Part shown: positions 24,375 to 34,018 of the stretch, piece after piece
Numbering within the stretch: position 1 is the first letter of the stretch
Layout of the letters: every line of letters begins with the position of its first letter
NCBI GenBank assembly: GCA_045106765.1
Contig: JBGCFD010000190.1
Span: 1-64,000 of the forward strand
DNA length: 64,000 bases
Direction: 5' to 3'
Origin: CAJQQY01 sp045106765
Lineage (GTDB): Bacteria; Bacteroidota; Bacteroidia; Chitinophagales; Saprospiraceae
The notes under the pieces: model-generated
What the model saw: the letters and a program-made list of their open reading frames with translations, nothing else
Told to the model about the DNA's origin: nothing
Database searches by the model: none
Program-made: the position numbers and the translations under genes

Positions 24375-24439
24375 GGAAGAAAGATAAGGTCACAAATTAA
24401 AATAACAGTTCAAACTCAATAATGAATAAAACAAAAATA

Positions 24440-24982
24440 CTATTTCCTAAATTCACTTTTTAACAAAGAATAAATCACCGAATCTTCCAGTCGATCATTC
24501 ACAAGATAATGCTCTCGCAAAATACCTTCTTTTTTGAAATTCATTTTACTTAAAAGTTTTAAGGAAGGAATATTATAGACGGCGACTAGTGCTTCAATTC
24601 GATGTAAGTTCATTGTTATAAATCCATATTCCAAAATCTTTTCCAATGCTTCGGACATCAATCCTTTTTGTTTAAATGATTCTATCGAAATGTGATAACC
24701 AATCTCTGCTCGACTATGTTCCGTGTACCACGTGTGATAACCACACCAACCGATAATTCTATCAGAGACTTTTTCGATTAATTGAAATCCTCGAAAGGAT
24801 TTATTAAACATAGAAAGCCCATTGTCATGTTTATTTTTTTCCTTAGCCAGTTCTTCTTTTGACGATAATCCAAGAAATTTCATTTGTTCTTCTTCTGAAA
24901 AATTCTGATATATAAAATCATACACCTCGGGTGATAATATTCTTAAGATTAATCTGTCTGTAGTTAATTTTTCAAATTTCAT
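24440..24982 (-). CDS. GNAT-family N-acetyltransferase (RimJ/RimL-like)
   Basis: A 180-residue acetyltransferase of the GCN5-related type. It begins KLTTDRLILRILSPEVYDFI, typical of the RimJ/RimL subgroup. It has the acetyl-CoA region YHISIESFKQKGLMSEALEK and the C-terminal motif HRIEALVAVYNIPSLKLLSK followed by MNFKKEGILREHYLVNDR. The substrate may be a protein N-terminus or an amino sugar; position at the end of a minus-strand set with an SGNH protein and a glycosyltransferase leaves both open. Its start overlaps the upstream gene by 11 bp. Confidence 0.85.
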   Translation of the reverse strand: MKFEKLTTDRLILRILSPEVYDFIYQNFSEEEQMKFLGLSSKEELAKEKNKHDNGLSMFNKSFRGFQLIEKVSDRIIGWCGYHTWYTEHSRAEIGYHISIESFKQKGLMSEALEKILEYGFITMNLHRIEALVAVYNIPSLKLLSKMNFKKEGILREHYLVNDRLEDSVIYSLLKSEFRK

Positions 24983-26153
24983 TTTGACTCATCGTTTTTG
25001 ATTCTCTTTGAATTTTTCTAAAAATAGCTTCACTCACTTTTTGATGACCAGATACGTTAATATGTCCGTCGATGATAAAATAATCTTGCTTCTCTAAAAT
25101 AGTAGAAAAATCAATTAATTGAATTTTTCCCAAATGATTTTTCTTCACATATTTTTTGAAGGCTAAATAATATTCGTCAGTCGTGTCAAAAGATTCTAAA
25201 TTAAAAATAATTATTTCCCCTTTGAATCCTTCTTGCAGTAATTTTACGATCTTAAAAAAATTATCAATTTGATGGGATAATTTCAATGACTGGACTTCCT
25301 CCTTTTTTGGTTCCTTTATTTTTCTAATTTGATGGGCAAAAGTTTCAAAACAATATTTAAAAGGGTAGTAGTTCGATTGTAAAAAATTACGCTTGTACCT
25401 AAATTGATATTCTCTTTCGGACGAAATTTTAAGTTGATTTCCATTTTCCAAAAACGATTGATTCTCTCGCAAATCATTCGAGCAGTATTGCCAAATGATA
25501 GTCTGACAAGAATCTGTTTTTAATTTTTGAAACATTAAATATTCGCGAGCAGTTCCATAAGAAACAATTCCTGTGTTCAAAACTTTCTTTTGCGTTTTTT
25601 CTTCTAGCAAATTGGCAAATGTCTCGTTTTGTTCTACGCCCCAACCCATGGTATGAGAATCACCCAACATGATAATTTCTGGAAAATCAAGAGACCCTTC
25701 ATCATCCCGAACCCCTTGAGAATTGATTTGATAATGATTGGAATATTCAATATTTGAATTGGTTGTGTTCCCTGGTTGAAGTCTATAAAATAAATCAGGA
25801 TCATACTTTCCCAAACCCATTTGAAAGGAGGGAATATTACGTAAATATTGAAAATAAATATCTTTAGAAAACTGAATAATAGAAGGTGATTGAACTCGTT
25901 GTTGTTTGACTAAAGTAAACGTTGAGTAGATTCCAATTTCAAAAAATAAAACTACACTAAAAAAGTATAAAGAATTGATTTTCAATATTTTAGATAAAAA
26001 ATATAAAGTCATTATTACACCTAATCCGACCAATAAAACATAAACACCAATCGAAATCCAACCTCCATTAAAATTATTATTAAAAAATATAGGTAGTATC
26101 AATAATGCTAATCCAAAAAGGAATTTCCGTCGATCTGTTTTAAAAAAATACAT
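24972..26153 (-). CDS. Membrane-anchored SGNH/GDSL hydrolase-like protein
   Basis: A 393-residue protein with three predicted N-terminal membrane helices (about 11-28, 32-52, 62-82) and a C-terminal SGNH domain. The nucleophile block is IMLGDSHTMGWGVEQNETFA (Ser166) and the Asp-His block is DGHINVSGH (Asp362, His364). Such proteins often remove or transfer acetyl groups on surface glycans. It lies 5 bp after a glycosyltransferase gene and overlaps the GNAT gene, so glycan acyl modification is a reasonable inference. Confidence 0.75.
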   Translation of the reverse strand: MYFFKTDRRKFLFGLALLILPIFFNNNFNGGWISIGVYVLLVGLGVIMTLYFLSKILKINSLYFFSVVLFFEIGIYSTFTLVKQQRVQSPSIIQFSKDIYFQYLRNIPSFQMGLGKYDPDLFYRLQPGNTTNSNIEYSNHYQINSQGVRDDEGSLDFPEIIMLGDSHTMGWGVEQNETFANLLEEKTQKKVLNTGIVSYGTAREYLMFQKLKTDSCQTIIWQYCSNDLRENQSFLENGNQLKISSEREYQFRYKRNFLQSNYYPFKYCFETFAHQIRKIKEPKKEEVQSLKLSHQIDNFFKIVKLLQEGFKGEIIIFNLESFDTTDEYYLAFKKYVKKNHLGKIQLIDFSTILEKQDYFIIDGHINVSGHQKVSEAIFRKIQRESKTMSQNEI

Positions 26154-26158
26154 TTGGT

Positions 26159-27475
26159 TTAAACTTCTTTTTCAAGGTAATTTAAAAATTGTTCCATCTG
26201 AAAATCCCAATGAAATTTTTGTAATGTTTTCATTTTAATAGGGCGAGTAATTGTTCTTTTTTCCAACCATTCCTGATAATATTTTAAAATAAAATCTTCT
26301 ACTTTTTTCTGATTATCATTTTGATCATAAGCAACGATCCCTGCATTTAGTTCATCAAATATTTTTTCAAATTCATCATCCTTAGAACCTTTTATGATCA
26401 ACAAAATTGGATTTTGCGCAGCTAAATATTCATAAAATTTTGCTGTCAAAACACCTTGCTGATTTTCGCTGGCCCAACTCAACAATAAATTGATCTGACT
26501 TTTTTGCTGAATTGATTTGGCTTCCTCCATTGGAACAATTCCATGGAAAATATTTATTTTTTGCAGGTTAAAATCATCGACCCATTTTTGCCAAATACCT
26601 GCTTCTGTTCCTGCATAGGAAATTTGAATTTTATTATCATCAATTTTTCCCTGCCGAATTAAACTTTCTAATGCTTTAAAAAGTAGCTCTGCAGATCGCA
26701 GATTTGCATAAATAGATCCGGTGTAGGAAATCGTAAATTTTGGAAAAAAAGAATTTTCACTCGCGGCTTGATTTATCGTTGATGAAATCGAATTTCGGAG
26801 GACATATATTTTATCATGATAATCAGATAGGTTTTTTGTAAGTCCCCGTGAAACTGTTGTTACAATATTTGCTCTTTTTAGAATCTGTCGATTAAACCAA
26901 TGTTGTAATTTTGGAAAATAAACATTGTCTCGCATTTCATCTACATGTAAATCTCGAAAGTCCGCAATCCAAATCAATTTAGAATTCCAACGCTTTAACA
27001 AATAACAAATCAGATGATTGGAATATGGTTTAAAAGTTGAAAAGATCACATCAATTTTTTTTTCACGAATCAGTTTTTTTCCTTTGACAAATCCACCTAA
27101 AATATAAGTCAATCCGCCATCTCCCAAAATAAAATTGAAAGGAAAAGAATAAGCCAATTTAATGATAAATTTTCCGAAACGACTTTCTTTTTTACTTTGC
27201 TTAATCGTAGTTGATGCATTATTTTTTTTTCCTAAAAAAGTTCGTAAGTCGTAAGTCCAAACTTCCGTTATATTAGCGACAGCATTATCATTCAATGGAA
27301 AATGATCTTTTGGAAAAAGTTGACGATTGGAAGTAGTCAACCCAAATACTTCTTGAAAATGTTTTTGTGCTTCGATATGAAAATTAAAAATACGAACCGT
27401 TGCCACCGATTTGGTAGGAGGGAAGTAGTAAGAACAAATCAGTATTTTCTTATTCGAAGAGTTTTTCATAATCAA
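26159..27475 (-). CDS. Glycosyltransferase family 4-like
   Basis: A 438-residue GT-B enzyme. The N-terminal half opens ILICSYYFPPTKSVATVRI, the usual acceptor-side start of the Bacteroidota GT4 group. The C-terminal nucleotide-sugar domain has FTISYTGSIYANLRSAELLF and AAQNPILLIIKGSKDDEFEK. The start is MIMKN or the MKN two codons later. It heads a three-gene minus-strand set (glycosyltransferase, SGNH, GNAT). Sugar specificity cannot be read from sequence. Confidence 0.8.
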   Translation of the reverse strand: MIMKNSSNKKILICSYYFPPTKSVATVRIFNFHIEAQKHFQEVFGLTTSNRQLFPKDHFPLNDNAVANITEVWTYDLRTFLGKKNNASTTIKQSKKESRFGKFIIKLAYSFPFNFILGDGGLTYILGGFVKGKKLIREKKIDVIFSTFKPYSNHLICYLLKRWNSKLIWIADFRDLHVDEMRDNVYFPKLQHWFNRQILKRANIVTTVSRGLTKNLSDYHDKIYVLRNSISSTINQAASENSFFPKFTISYTGSIYANLRSAELLFKALESLIRQGKIDDNKIQISYAGTEAGIWQKWVDDFNLQKINIFHGIVPMEEAKSIQQKSQINLLLSWASENQQGVLTAKFYEYLAAQNPILLIIKGSKDDEFEKIFDELNAGIVAYDQNDNQKKVEDFILKYYQEWLEKRTITRPIKMKTLQKFHWDFQMEQFLNYLEKEV

Positions 27476-27544
27476 TTTCGGAGGCTAAAAGTAAGAACTT
27501 CTTTTCTAAAAAAAAGAGTATTTAAATTTTTCATTTGGTAGAAC

Positions 27545-27552
27545 TATATTTG
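27545..27552 (+). promoter_or_regulatory. Candidate Bacteroidota -7 element (TATATTTG)
   Basis: TATATTTG matches TAnnTTTG and lies 15 bp before the lipoprotein start, giving a short leader. No good TTG -33 element is present about 20 bp upstream, so the call is tentative. Confidence 0.35.
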
Positions 27553-27567
27553 TGAAAACAATCAAAC

Positions 27568-27816
27568 ATGAAAAGTCTGCTAAGTCTATTTTTTCTTTTC
27601 TCTTGCCAATCAAAAAAAGAAAATACCACCTTTGAAAAACCAATTCTCTCTGTTGAAGATTTAGTAAAACATTCCGAAGAATTTGTAACCCTTGAAGTAA
27701 TCGAAGGAGCAGTTAGGAGTCCAAAATTGGCGATTGCGAAAGGTGATTTAGGTATAGAGAGTGAAATGAGTGCCTTTGGGGAATTGATGGGGATGTTTAC
27801 GGAAAGGTCGAAATAA
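27568..27816 (+). CDS. Very small putative lipoprotein
   Basis: An 82-residue frame with a minimal lipoprotein signal (MKSLLSLFFLFSC, Cys13). The mature part reads PILSVEDLVKHSEEFVTLEV then GAVRSPKLAIAKGDLGIESE. No family is recognised and it could be a shortened remnant of a larger protein. It lies 35 bp upstream of an asparagine-synthetase gene on the plus strand, against the direction of the surrounding locus. Confidence 0.45.
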   Translation: MKSLLSLFFLFSCQSKKENTTFEKPILSVEDLVKHSEEFVTLEVIEGAVRSPKLAIAKGDLGIESEMSAFGELMGMFTERSK

Positions 27817-27851
27817 ACTAGTAAAAAATTATAATGATAAAAGGCTCATAA

Positions 27852-29669
27852 ATGTGTGGAATTATTGGTTCTGTGAATCATTCTTTAAAGATACCTGTAA
27901 TAAAATCTACCATGCTTCATCGAGGACCAGATGAGCAAACCCATTTCCAATATAAAAATACTGAATTTTATATTTTAAGACTAGCCATTCAAGATATTGA
28001 AGATGGCCAACAACCAAAACATTATCTTGATCGTTATGCGATTATTTTTAATGGTGAGATCTATAATCATTTGGAATTGCGTCAACAGTATCAACTGAGT
28101 TGCAAAACTCAATCTGATACTGAAACGATTTTGCATCTATACCATTTACTGGGTAAAAAATGTTTAGATCAGCTAGATGGAATGTTCGCATTTTCAATTT
28201 TAGATAAAAAAGAAAATGAGATTTTTTTAGCAAGAGATAGAGCAGGAGAGAAGCCATTATATATTTTTCAAAAAAGAGAAAAGATAGTTTTTGCTAGTGA
28301 GTTGAATACCTTGAAATCAATCCTACCACTAGAGATAAAAGAGGAAAATATTAGTAATTATTTACGATTAGGTTTTATGTTAGGAGAGCAAACTCCTTAT
28401 CGAAATGTGTTGGAATTAAAGCAAGGACATTTTGCAAAAATTGATTTAAACACGACTCAAATTAAAATTGAAAAATGGTGGGAGGTTCAGAATTTTTCTC
28501 AAAAACAAAATAAAGATAGTTTTGATTTTGCTTTAAGAAAAACGGAAAATTTGCTGCAAGAAAGTGTACGAAGAAGGTTGAAATCCTCAGATCTAGAAGT
28601 AGGCAGTTTTTTAAGTGGAGGGATTGATAGTGGATTAGTTACAGCAATGGCAGCAAAACTAAAAGCTAATTTAAAAACATTTACGGTTTCTTTTTCAGGA
28701 ACATTTGATGAAGCACCTTTAGCAAAATTAGCTGCTGAGAAATATCAGACTGATCATACTGAAATTCATATTTCATTTGATAAATTAGCACATGATATTG
28801 AAAAAATTATTGGAAACTATGGTGAGCCATTTTATGATAGCTCAGCTATTCCAAGTTACTATGTTAGTCAAGAAGCCAAAAAGCATGTAACCGTAGTTTT
28901 GAATGGAGATGGAGCAGATGAATTATTTGGAGGGTATCGAAGATATGTTCCCTTTAATTATTTCGATTTATTTCAAACATCAGCAATTGGAAAAACCTTT
29001 TTTAAATCGGCCAAATGGATTTTACCGATCAGTCATGATAAAAAAAGTAAGTATAATTATTTTTATCGCCTCGTAGATTTACTTTCAAAAAATAATGTAG
29101 AGAGATATTTAACTGCGACCTCTGATATTTTTGAAGGGTTTGAAGAAAATATTTATAATTCAAGCACTCATGATTTTTATCCAATTTTTTCCAAAATTTA
29201 TCATAGTAATTCTGGTTTAAAAAAGATCATGAATCTTGATTTTGAAATTGCATTGGCTGGTGATCTTTTAGTAAAAATGGATATAGCCACCATGGCAAAT
29301 TCATTGGAAGGAAGAAGTCCATTTTTATCAAAAGAGCTGTTGGAGTATATTCCATCGGTTAATGATGATTTTAAAATAAGAAATAGACAAACGAAATATT
29401 TATTGCGCCAATTAGCCAAACAGTATTTACCTTCAGAATTGATTCATCAACCCAAAAGAGGTTTTGAAGTACCATTAAAAAAGTGGGTGGAAAATGATTT
29501 GAAAGAAGTTATTTTTTCAAATCTAGGTGAGAATTGTTATGCTAATAATTTTGTTAAAAAAGATTTTATCCAGAAATTAAAAGCGGATAAGGTGAGAGTT
29601 TCAAAAGAAAAGAGAGCTAAGATCTTGTGGACATTATTTGCATTGGAGGTATGGAAAAAATTAAATTAG
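27852..29669 (+). CDS. Asparagine-synthetase-type amidotransferase (first of three)
   Basis: A 605-residue glutamine-dependent amidotransferase. The mature N-terminal Cys2 (MCGIIGS) is the glutaminase nucleophile. The class II glutaminase domain spans about 1-190, and the synthetase domain carries the PP-loop FLSGGIDSG (about 255) and LNGDGADELFGGYRRY. In a polysaccharide locus such proteins may amidate uronic acid residues (as proposed for WbpS-type enzymes) instead of making free asparagine. It is the only large gene on the plus strand here, and its end overlaps by 4 bp the end of the convergent glycosyltransferase. Confidence 0.85.
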   Translation: MCGIIGSVNHSLKIPVIKSTMLHRGPDEQTHFQYKNTEFYILRLAIQDIEDGQQPKHYLDRYAIIFNGEIYNHLELRQQYQLSCKTQSDTETILHLYHLLGKKCLDQLDGMFAFSILDKKENEIFLARDRAGEKPLYIFQKREKIVFASELNTLKSILPLEIKEENISNYLRLGFMLGEQTPYRNVLELKQGHFAKIDLNTTQIKIEKWWEVQNFSQKQNKDSFDFALRKTENLLQESVRRRLKSSDLEVGSFLSGGIDSGLVTAMAAKLKANLKTFTVSFSGTFDEAPLAKLAAEKYQTDHTEIHISFDKLAHDIEKIIGNYGEPFYDSSAIPSYYVSQEAKKHVTVVLNGDGADELFGGYRRYVPFNYFDLFQTSAIGKTFFKSAKWILPISHDKKSKYNYFYRLVDLLSKNNVERYLTATSDIFEGFEENIYNSSTHDFYPIFSKIYHSNSGLKKIMNLDFEIALAGDLLVKMDIATMANSLEGRSPFLSKELLEYIPSVNDDFKIRNRQTKYLLRQLAKQYLPSELIHQPKRGFEVPLKKWVENDLKEVIFSNLGENCYANNFVKKDFIQKLKADKVRVSKEKRAKILWTLFALEVWKKLN

Positions 29670-30832
29670 TCTAAAAGTTTTTTGATTTTAGATATTTGAT
29701 CTGCCTCATTTTTTTCTTGAAATAATTCTTGAGCTAAATCAAGATAGTTCTGAGTAATTATTTTTTCATCAAATTCGTTGAGCACTTTATTTCTACTTTC
29801 TTCTCCCATCTTCCTGAATTTATCTTCATCGAGATGGTATATTTTCACCATAGCCTCTGCCAAAGAAATTGAATCTCTGATAGGAATCAAGTAGCCATTA
29901 ATATTATCTTCAACTGCCTCACGACAGCCAGATGTATTAGTAGTAATAATTGGTTTTCCCATCGCCATACCTTCTAAAACTGCACGAGGCATTCCTTCTC
30001 GATAAGATGGAAGAACAATTACGTCTACGTTTTTAATGAAATTTCTAATATCATTGGTGGCTCCCCAATATCGGATGTAGCGATTCTCGACCCATTGCAA
30101 TAATTTTTTCTTTGAGATATTTGAAGGGTTTTTTGCATTCATTTCACCAACAACCCAGCACTCTGCATTTTTAATAATTGGCTTTACTTTTAATGCTGCT
30201 TGAATATATTCCACAATCCCTTTGTCATACAGTAACCTTCCTACAAAAAGAAAAACAAATTTGTCATTATCTTTTTTGTTTCTAACTGGACGAAAAAATT
30301 TAGTATCTACTCCTGATCCTTTGATTACAGTTGAAATTTCATCAGGAATCAAATTGAATTTTTTAAATAATCTCTGGTCATCATGATTATGAAAAATGGT
30401 TTTAAAATTACTTTTAAAAGCATATTTATACAGAAATTTAGCTACTCTCGTGTAAACTCCATGGTTCAAAAAAGTATAGCCTAATCCTGTAACTGTAGAC
30501 ATACAAGAGATGCCTGCCCAGCGTGCAGCGATGCTACCGTAAATATTTGGTTTGATTGTATAATGTAAAACTAAATCTGGTTTTTCTTCTTTGTAAATTT
30601 TATACAATTCATAAATTAAACGAAGATCTTTTAGTGGATTCTTACTCTGAGGAGACAGGTTAGTGAGAGGAATGTGTTTGGTGAAGTGACTTTCATTAAG
30701 ATAATGAATATACTCATCAATAGGAGCAATTACGATTACACGATACCCCTGTAAACGAAATTTCCGAATCAGGTTGATTCGGAAATTATAAATATTCCAT
30801 GTACTATTGGCAACAATAGCAATTTTTTTCAT
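29666..30832 (-). CDS. Glycosyltransferase family 4 (PglA/CapM-like)
   Basis: A 388-residue GT-B enzyme opening KIAIVANSTWNIYNFRINLI, the start seen in PglA/CapM-like transferases that add HexNAc to an undecaprenyl-linked sugar. The donor side has FLFVGRLLYDKGIVEYIQAA, SYREGMPRAVLEGMAMGKPI and TNTSGCREAVED. It is the last gene of the long minus-strand polysaccharide unit, directly after the GDP-fucose genes. Confidence 0.85.
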   Translation of the reverse strand: MKKIAIVANSTWNIYNFRINLIRKFRLQGYRVIVIAPIDEYIHYLNESHFTKHIPLTNLSPQSKNPLKDLRLIYELYKIYKEEKPDLVLHYTIKPNIYGSIAARWAGISCMSTVTGLGYTFLNHGVYTRVAKFLYKYAFKSNFKTIFHNHDDQRLFKKFNLIPDEISTVIKGSGVDTKFFRPVRNKKDNDKFVFLFVGRLLYDKGIVEYIQAALKVKPIIKNAECWVVGEMNAKNPSNISKKKLLQWVENRYIRYWGATNDIRNFIKNVDVIVLPSYREGMPRAVLEGMAMGKPIITTNTSGCREAVEDNINGYLIPIRDSISLAEAMVKIYHLDEDKFRKMGEESRNKVLNEFDEKIITQNYLDLAQELFQEKNEADQISKIKKLLD

Positions 30833-30854
30833 GGTGAGTTTTGTATTTTAAATT

Positions 30855-31940
30855 TTAGAGCACGGAGTCATCATTCAACTCATTTCGGACTGATTTAATT
30901 TCTTGTTCTTGATCCTTTGGATAAATCAATAACACATCACCTTCATCAATGACAATCATATTTTTTAATCCTTTGATGACTGCCTTCTTAGCCCTTGGCA
31001 ATCGCACAAAATTATCTTCACAATCTACTGCACTTAAAATAATTCCTTGCATCACATTTTCCTTTTTGTCCTTTTCCAAATAAGCATGCAACGAATTCCA
31101 AGTTCCCAAATCGCTCCAACCAATATCAGCAGGAATGGTGTACACATTTTTAGATCGTTCGAGTAAAGCATAATCGACTGAAATTTTTTCCGTATTTGGA
31201 TAAACTCGATCTATATATTCTTGTTCCTCTGGCGTATTGTATTTTGAAATATCTTCGCCTAACACTTCCAAAATCGAAGGCGCATTATTTTGAAATGCTA
31301 CGGTGACTGCCTTTACACTCCAAATAAAAATACCGGCATTCCAAAAATAATTTCCTGCCTCCAAATAACTTTGTGCAGTTTCTAAATCCGGTTTTTCTTT
31401 AAATTGCACTACTTTCTCAATTGCTTGAGCACCATCTTTATGATTCACTTCGATATAGCCATAACCTGTATCAGGTCGAGTAGGTTGGATACCTAAGGTG
31501 ACCAATGATTCCCCTTTTTCAGCATAAGAAAAAGCGAGATTCATTTTAGTATTAAATTCTGCTTCTTTTAAAATTACATGATCAGAAGGCCAAACTGCAA
31601 AAGTGGAGTCAGGATTTTGATTGGCAATTTTTAGAGCTAAATAAGCAATACAAGGAGCAGTATTATTTCTAGAAGGTTCTAATAATATTTGATTATCAGA
31701 TATATCTGGAAGATGTTCGTTGACTAATTCTTTATATCTTTTGTTAGTAGCGACTAGGATATTTTCTTTTGGAACAAGTTGTAACGCTCGATCATAAGTC
31801 AACTGAATCAAAGATTTTCCAACTCCTAAAATATCTAGAAATTGTTTCGGCAAAGATTCTCGACTAGCGGGCCAAAAACGAGAACCGACTCCACCTGCCA
31901 TGATCGCGATATATTTATTTGAATTTTCCATTAGTACCAA
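30855..31940 (-). CDS. manC: Mannose-1-phosphate guanylyltransferase
   Basis: A 361-residue nucleotidyltransferase that makes GDP-mannose from mannose-1-phosphate and GTP. The activation motif is AGGVGSRFWPASRESLPKQF (residues about 14-33), followed by IAYLALKIA and the GDP-mannose site FKEKPDLETAQ. It lacks the C-terminal isomerase domain of bifunctional ManC/AlgA proteins. It overlaps the GDP-fucose synthase gene by 10 bp, so the three GDP-fucose genes are translationally coupled. Confidence 0.88.
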   Translation of the reverse strand: MVLMENSNKYIAIMAGGVGSRFWPASRESLPKQFLDILGVGKSLIQLTYDRALQLVPKENILVATNKRYKELVNEHLPDISDNQILLEPSRNNTAPCIAYLALKIANQNPDSTFAVWPSDHVILKEAEFNTKMNLAFSYAEKGESLVTLGIQPTRPDTGYGYIEVNHKDGAQAIEKVVQFKEKPDLETAQSYLEAGNYFWNAGIFIWSVKAVTVAFQNNAPSILEVLGEDISKYNTPEEQEYIDRVYPNTEKISVDYALLERSKNVYTIPADIGWSDLGTWNSLHAYLEKDKKENVMQGIILSAVDCEDNFVRLPRAKKAVIKGLKNMIVIDEGDVLLIYPKDQEQEIKSVRNELNDDSVL

Positions 31941-32863
31941 TCTTTATTTTTTAAGCCATCATAAACCATTTTTATTCCTTCATTTAAAGGTATAGAAGCG
32001 GTCCATCCAGCATTAGAAAGTTTGTCAACATTCATTAATTTCCGAGGTGTCCCATCAGGCTTATCTAAATCGTGTTTTATCTCTCCTTCATAACCAACAA
32101 TATTTTTTATGGTTAAAGCAAGATCTTTAATGGCAATATCTTCCCCTGTTCCAATATTTACCAATCCAGGTTCATTATAAGTTTGCATTAAATAAAAACA
32201 AGCTGCTGCCAAATCATCTACATGCAAAAACTCTCGTTTAGGCGTTCCAGTTCCCCACATCATAACATGTGGTGTTTGAGTTTTTTTAGCTTCATGAAAT
32301 TTTCTGATCAAAGCAGGAAGTACATGTGATTTTTCTAAATCATAATTATCGTTCGGACCATACAAATTAGTCGGCATTACAGAAATAAAATTTGAACCAT
32401 ATTGTGCTCGATAGGCATCACACATTTTAATCCCTGCAATTTTTGCAATGGCGTATGGTTCGTTCGTTGGCTCTAACTCACCAGTCAACAGGTAATCCTC
32501 TTTCAATGGTTGAGGAGCTAATTTTGGATAAATACAAGATGATCCGAGAAACATTAATTTAGTCACTCCTGATTTATGGGCGGAGTCAATGATGTTAGAT
32601 TGGATCATCAAATTATCATATAAAAATTCAGCTCGATAAGTATTATTTGCTAGGATGCCTCCGACTTTAGCTGCTGCTAGAAATACATAATCAGGTTTTT
32701 CTTCTTGGAAAAAATGGGAAACATCTTGCTGATTTCGAAGATCTAATTCACTAGAAGTTCGATGGATAATATTTTCAAAACCTTCTTCTTTTAATTTTCG
32801 AATGATCGCAGATCCCACCATGCCTCGATGTCCAGCGACGTATATTTTTGCATTTTTTTCCAT
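31931..32863 (-). CDS. fcl: GDP-L-fucose synthase
   Basis: A 310-residue short-chain dehydrogenase that epimerises and reduces GDP-4-keto-6-deoxymannose to GDP-L-fucose. The NADPH site is GHRGMVGSAI. The catalytic set is Ser in FLGSSCIYPKLAPQPLKE with Tyr-Lys in NEPYAIAKIAG. RDLRNQQDV-type and LYGPNDNYDLEKSHVLPALI segments are typical. It overlaps the dehydratase gene by one base and the guanylyltransferase gene by 10 bp. Confidence 0.92.
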   Translation of the reverse strand: MEKNAKIYVAGHRGMVGSAIIRKLKEEGFENIIHRTSSELDLRNQQDVSHFFQEEKPDYVFLAAAKVGGILANNTYRAEFLYDNLMIQSNIIDSAHKSGVTKLMFLGSSCIYPKLAPQPLKEDYLLTGELEPTNEPYAIAKIAGIKMCDAYRAQYGSNFISVMPTNLYGPNDNYDLEKSHVLPALIRKFHEAKKTQTPHVMMWGTGTPKREFLHVDDLAAACFYLMQTYNEPGLVNIGTGEDIAIKDLALTIKNIVGYEGEIKHDLDKPDGTPRKLMNVDKLSNAGWTASIPLNEGIKMVYDGLKNKDWY

Positions 32864-33975
32864 TACTCAAATGAATTTTTCACTTCAAAACCAGCGGACC
32901 GAAGTACTTGATCTCTTTTAAATAATTCCAAATCGCTTTGAACCATCTCACTACAAAGTGCTTGGAGATCGTATTTTGGCTCCCAGTCTAATTTAGTTTT
33001 TGCTTTAGTTGGATCACCAATTAATAAATCCACTTCAGTAGGTCTGAAATATTGAGGATCAACTGAAACTAACTGAGTTCCAATAGGAATCTGAAATTCA
33101 GAATTATTACATGATGTGACTACTCCTACTTCATCAACTCCTTCACCAGAAAATTCTAATTCAATTCCGAGTTCTCTAAATGACATTCTTACAAAATCAC
33201 GAACACTTGTGGTAACGCCTGTAGCGATTACCCAATCTTCGGGTTTTTCATATTGAAGAATCTTCCACATTAACTCTACATAATCTTTAGCATGTCCCCA
33301 GTCACGCTTTGCATCCAAGTTACCAAGATAAAGTTTCTCTTGTAAACCTAACCCGATTTTAGCAACAGCTCTGGTTATTTTTCTAGTAACAAAAGTTTCT
33401 CCTCTTCGTGGACTTTCATGATTAAAAAGAATTCCGTTACACGCAAACATTCCATAAGCTTCTCGATAATTGACCGTAATCCAATACGCATACATTTTGG
33501 CAACAGCATAAGGTGATCGAGGATAAAAAGGCGTCGTTTCTGACTGTGGAACTTCTTGCACTAAACCATATAATTCCGAAGTGGACGCTTGATAAATTTT
33601 TGTTTTTTCAGTCAATCCTAATAAACGAACCGCTTCTAAAATTCGGAGTGTTCCCACACCGTCAACATCAGCTACATACTCAGGCGTATCAAAACTTACC
33701 TTTACATGAGACATTGCTCCGAGATTATAAATCTCGTCAGGTTGCACTTCTTGAATGATCCGAATCATATTAGTCGAGTCAGTCAAATCTCCATAATGAA
33801 GAATAAAATTCCGATTATCTATATGTGGATCTTGATATAAATGATCAATTCTGCTGGTATTAAAAGAAGAGCTTCTTCGTTTGATTCCGTGAACTTCGTA
33901 TCCTTTTTCCAAAAGGAGTTCAGATAAATATGCTCCATCTTGTCCGGTAATTCCGGTAATTAATGCTTTTTTCAT
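32863..33975 (-). CDS. gmd: GDP-mannose 4,6-dehydratase
   Basis: A 370-residue extended SDR enzyme that converts GDP-mannose to GDP-4-keto-6-deoxymannose, the first committed step to GDP-L-fucose. Motifs are GITGQDGAYLSELLLEKGYE, IKRRSSSFNTSRIDHLY, STSELYG and YPRSPYAVAKMYAYW (catalytic Tyr-Lys), and RRGETFVTRKI. Length and motifs match the family. It opens the gmd-fcl-manC block; no phosphomannomutase is in the window. Confidence 0.93.
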   Translation of the reverse strand: MKKALITGITGQDGAYLSELLLEKGYEVHGIKRRSSSFNTSRIDHLYQDPHIDNRNFILHYGDLTDSTNMIRIIQEVQPDEIYNLGAMSHVKVSFDTPEYVADVDGVGTLRILEAVRLLGLTEKTKIYQASTSELYGLVQEVPQSETTPFYPRSPYAVAKMYAYWITVNYREAYGMFACNGILFNHESPRRGETFVTRKITRAVAKIGLGLQEKLYLGNLDAKRDWGHAKDYVELMWKILQYEKPEDWVIATGVTTSVRDFVRMSFRELGIELEFSGEGVDEVGVVTSCNNSEFQIPIGTQLVSVDPQYFRPTEVDLLIGDPTKAKTKLDWEPKYDLQALCSEMVQSDLELFKRDQVLRSAGFEVKNSFE

Positions 33976-34018
33976 GTATTAAAATATTGGTTGAGTTTTC
34001 TAATTGGTTTTTAAAAAT

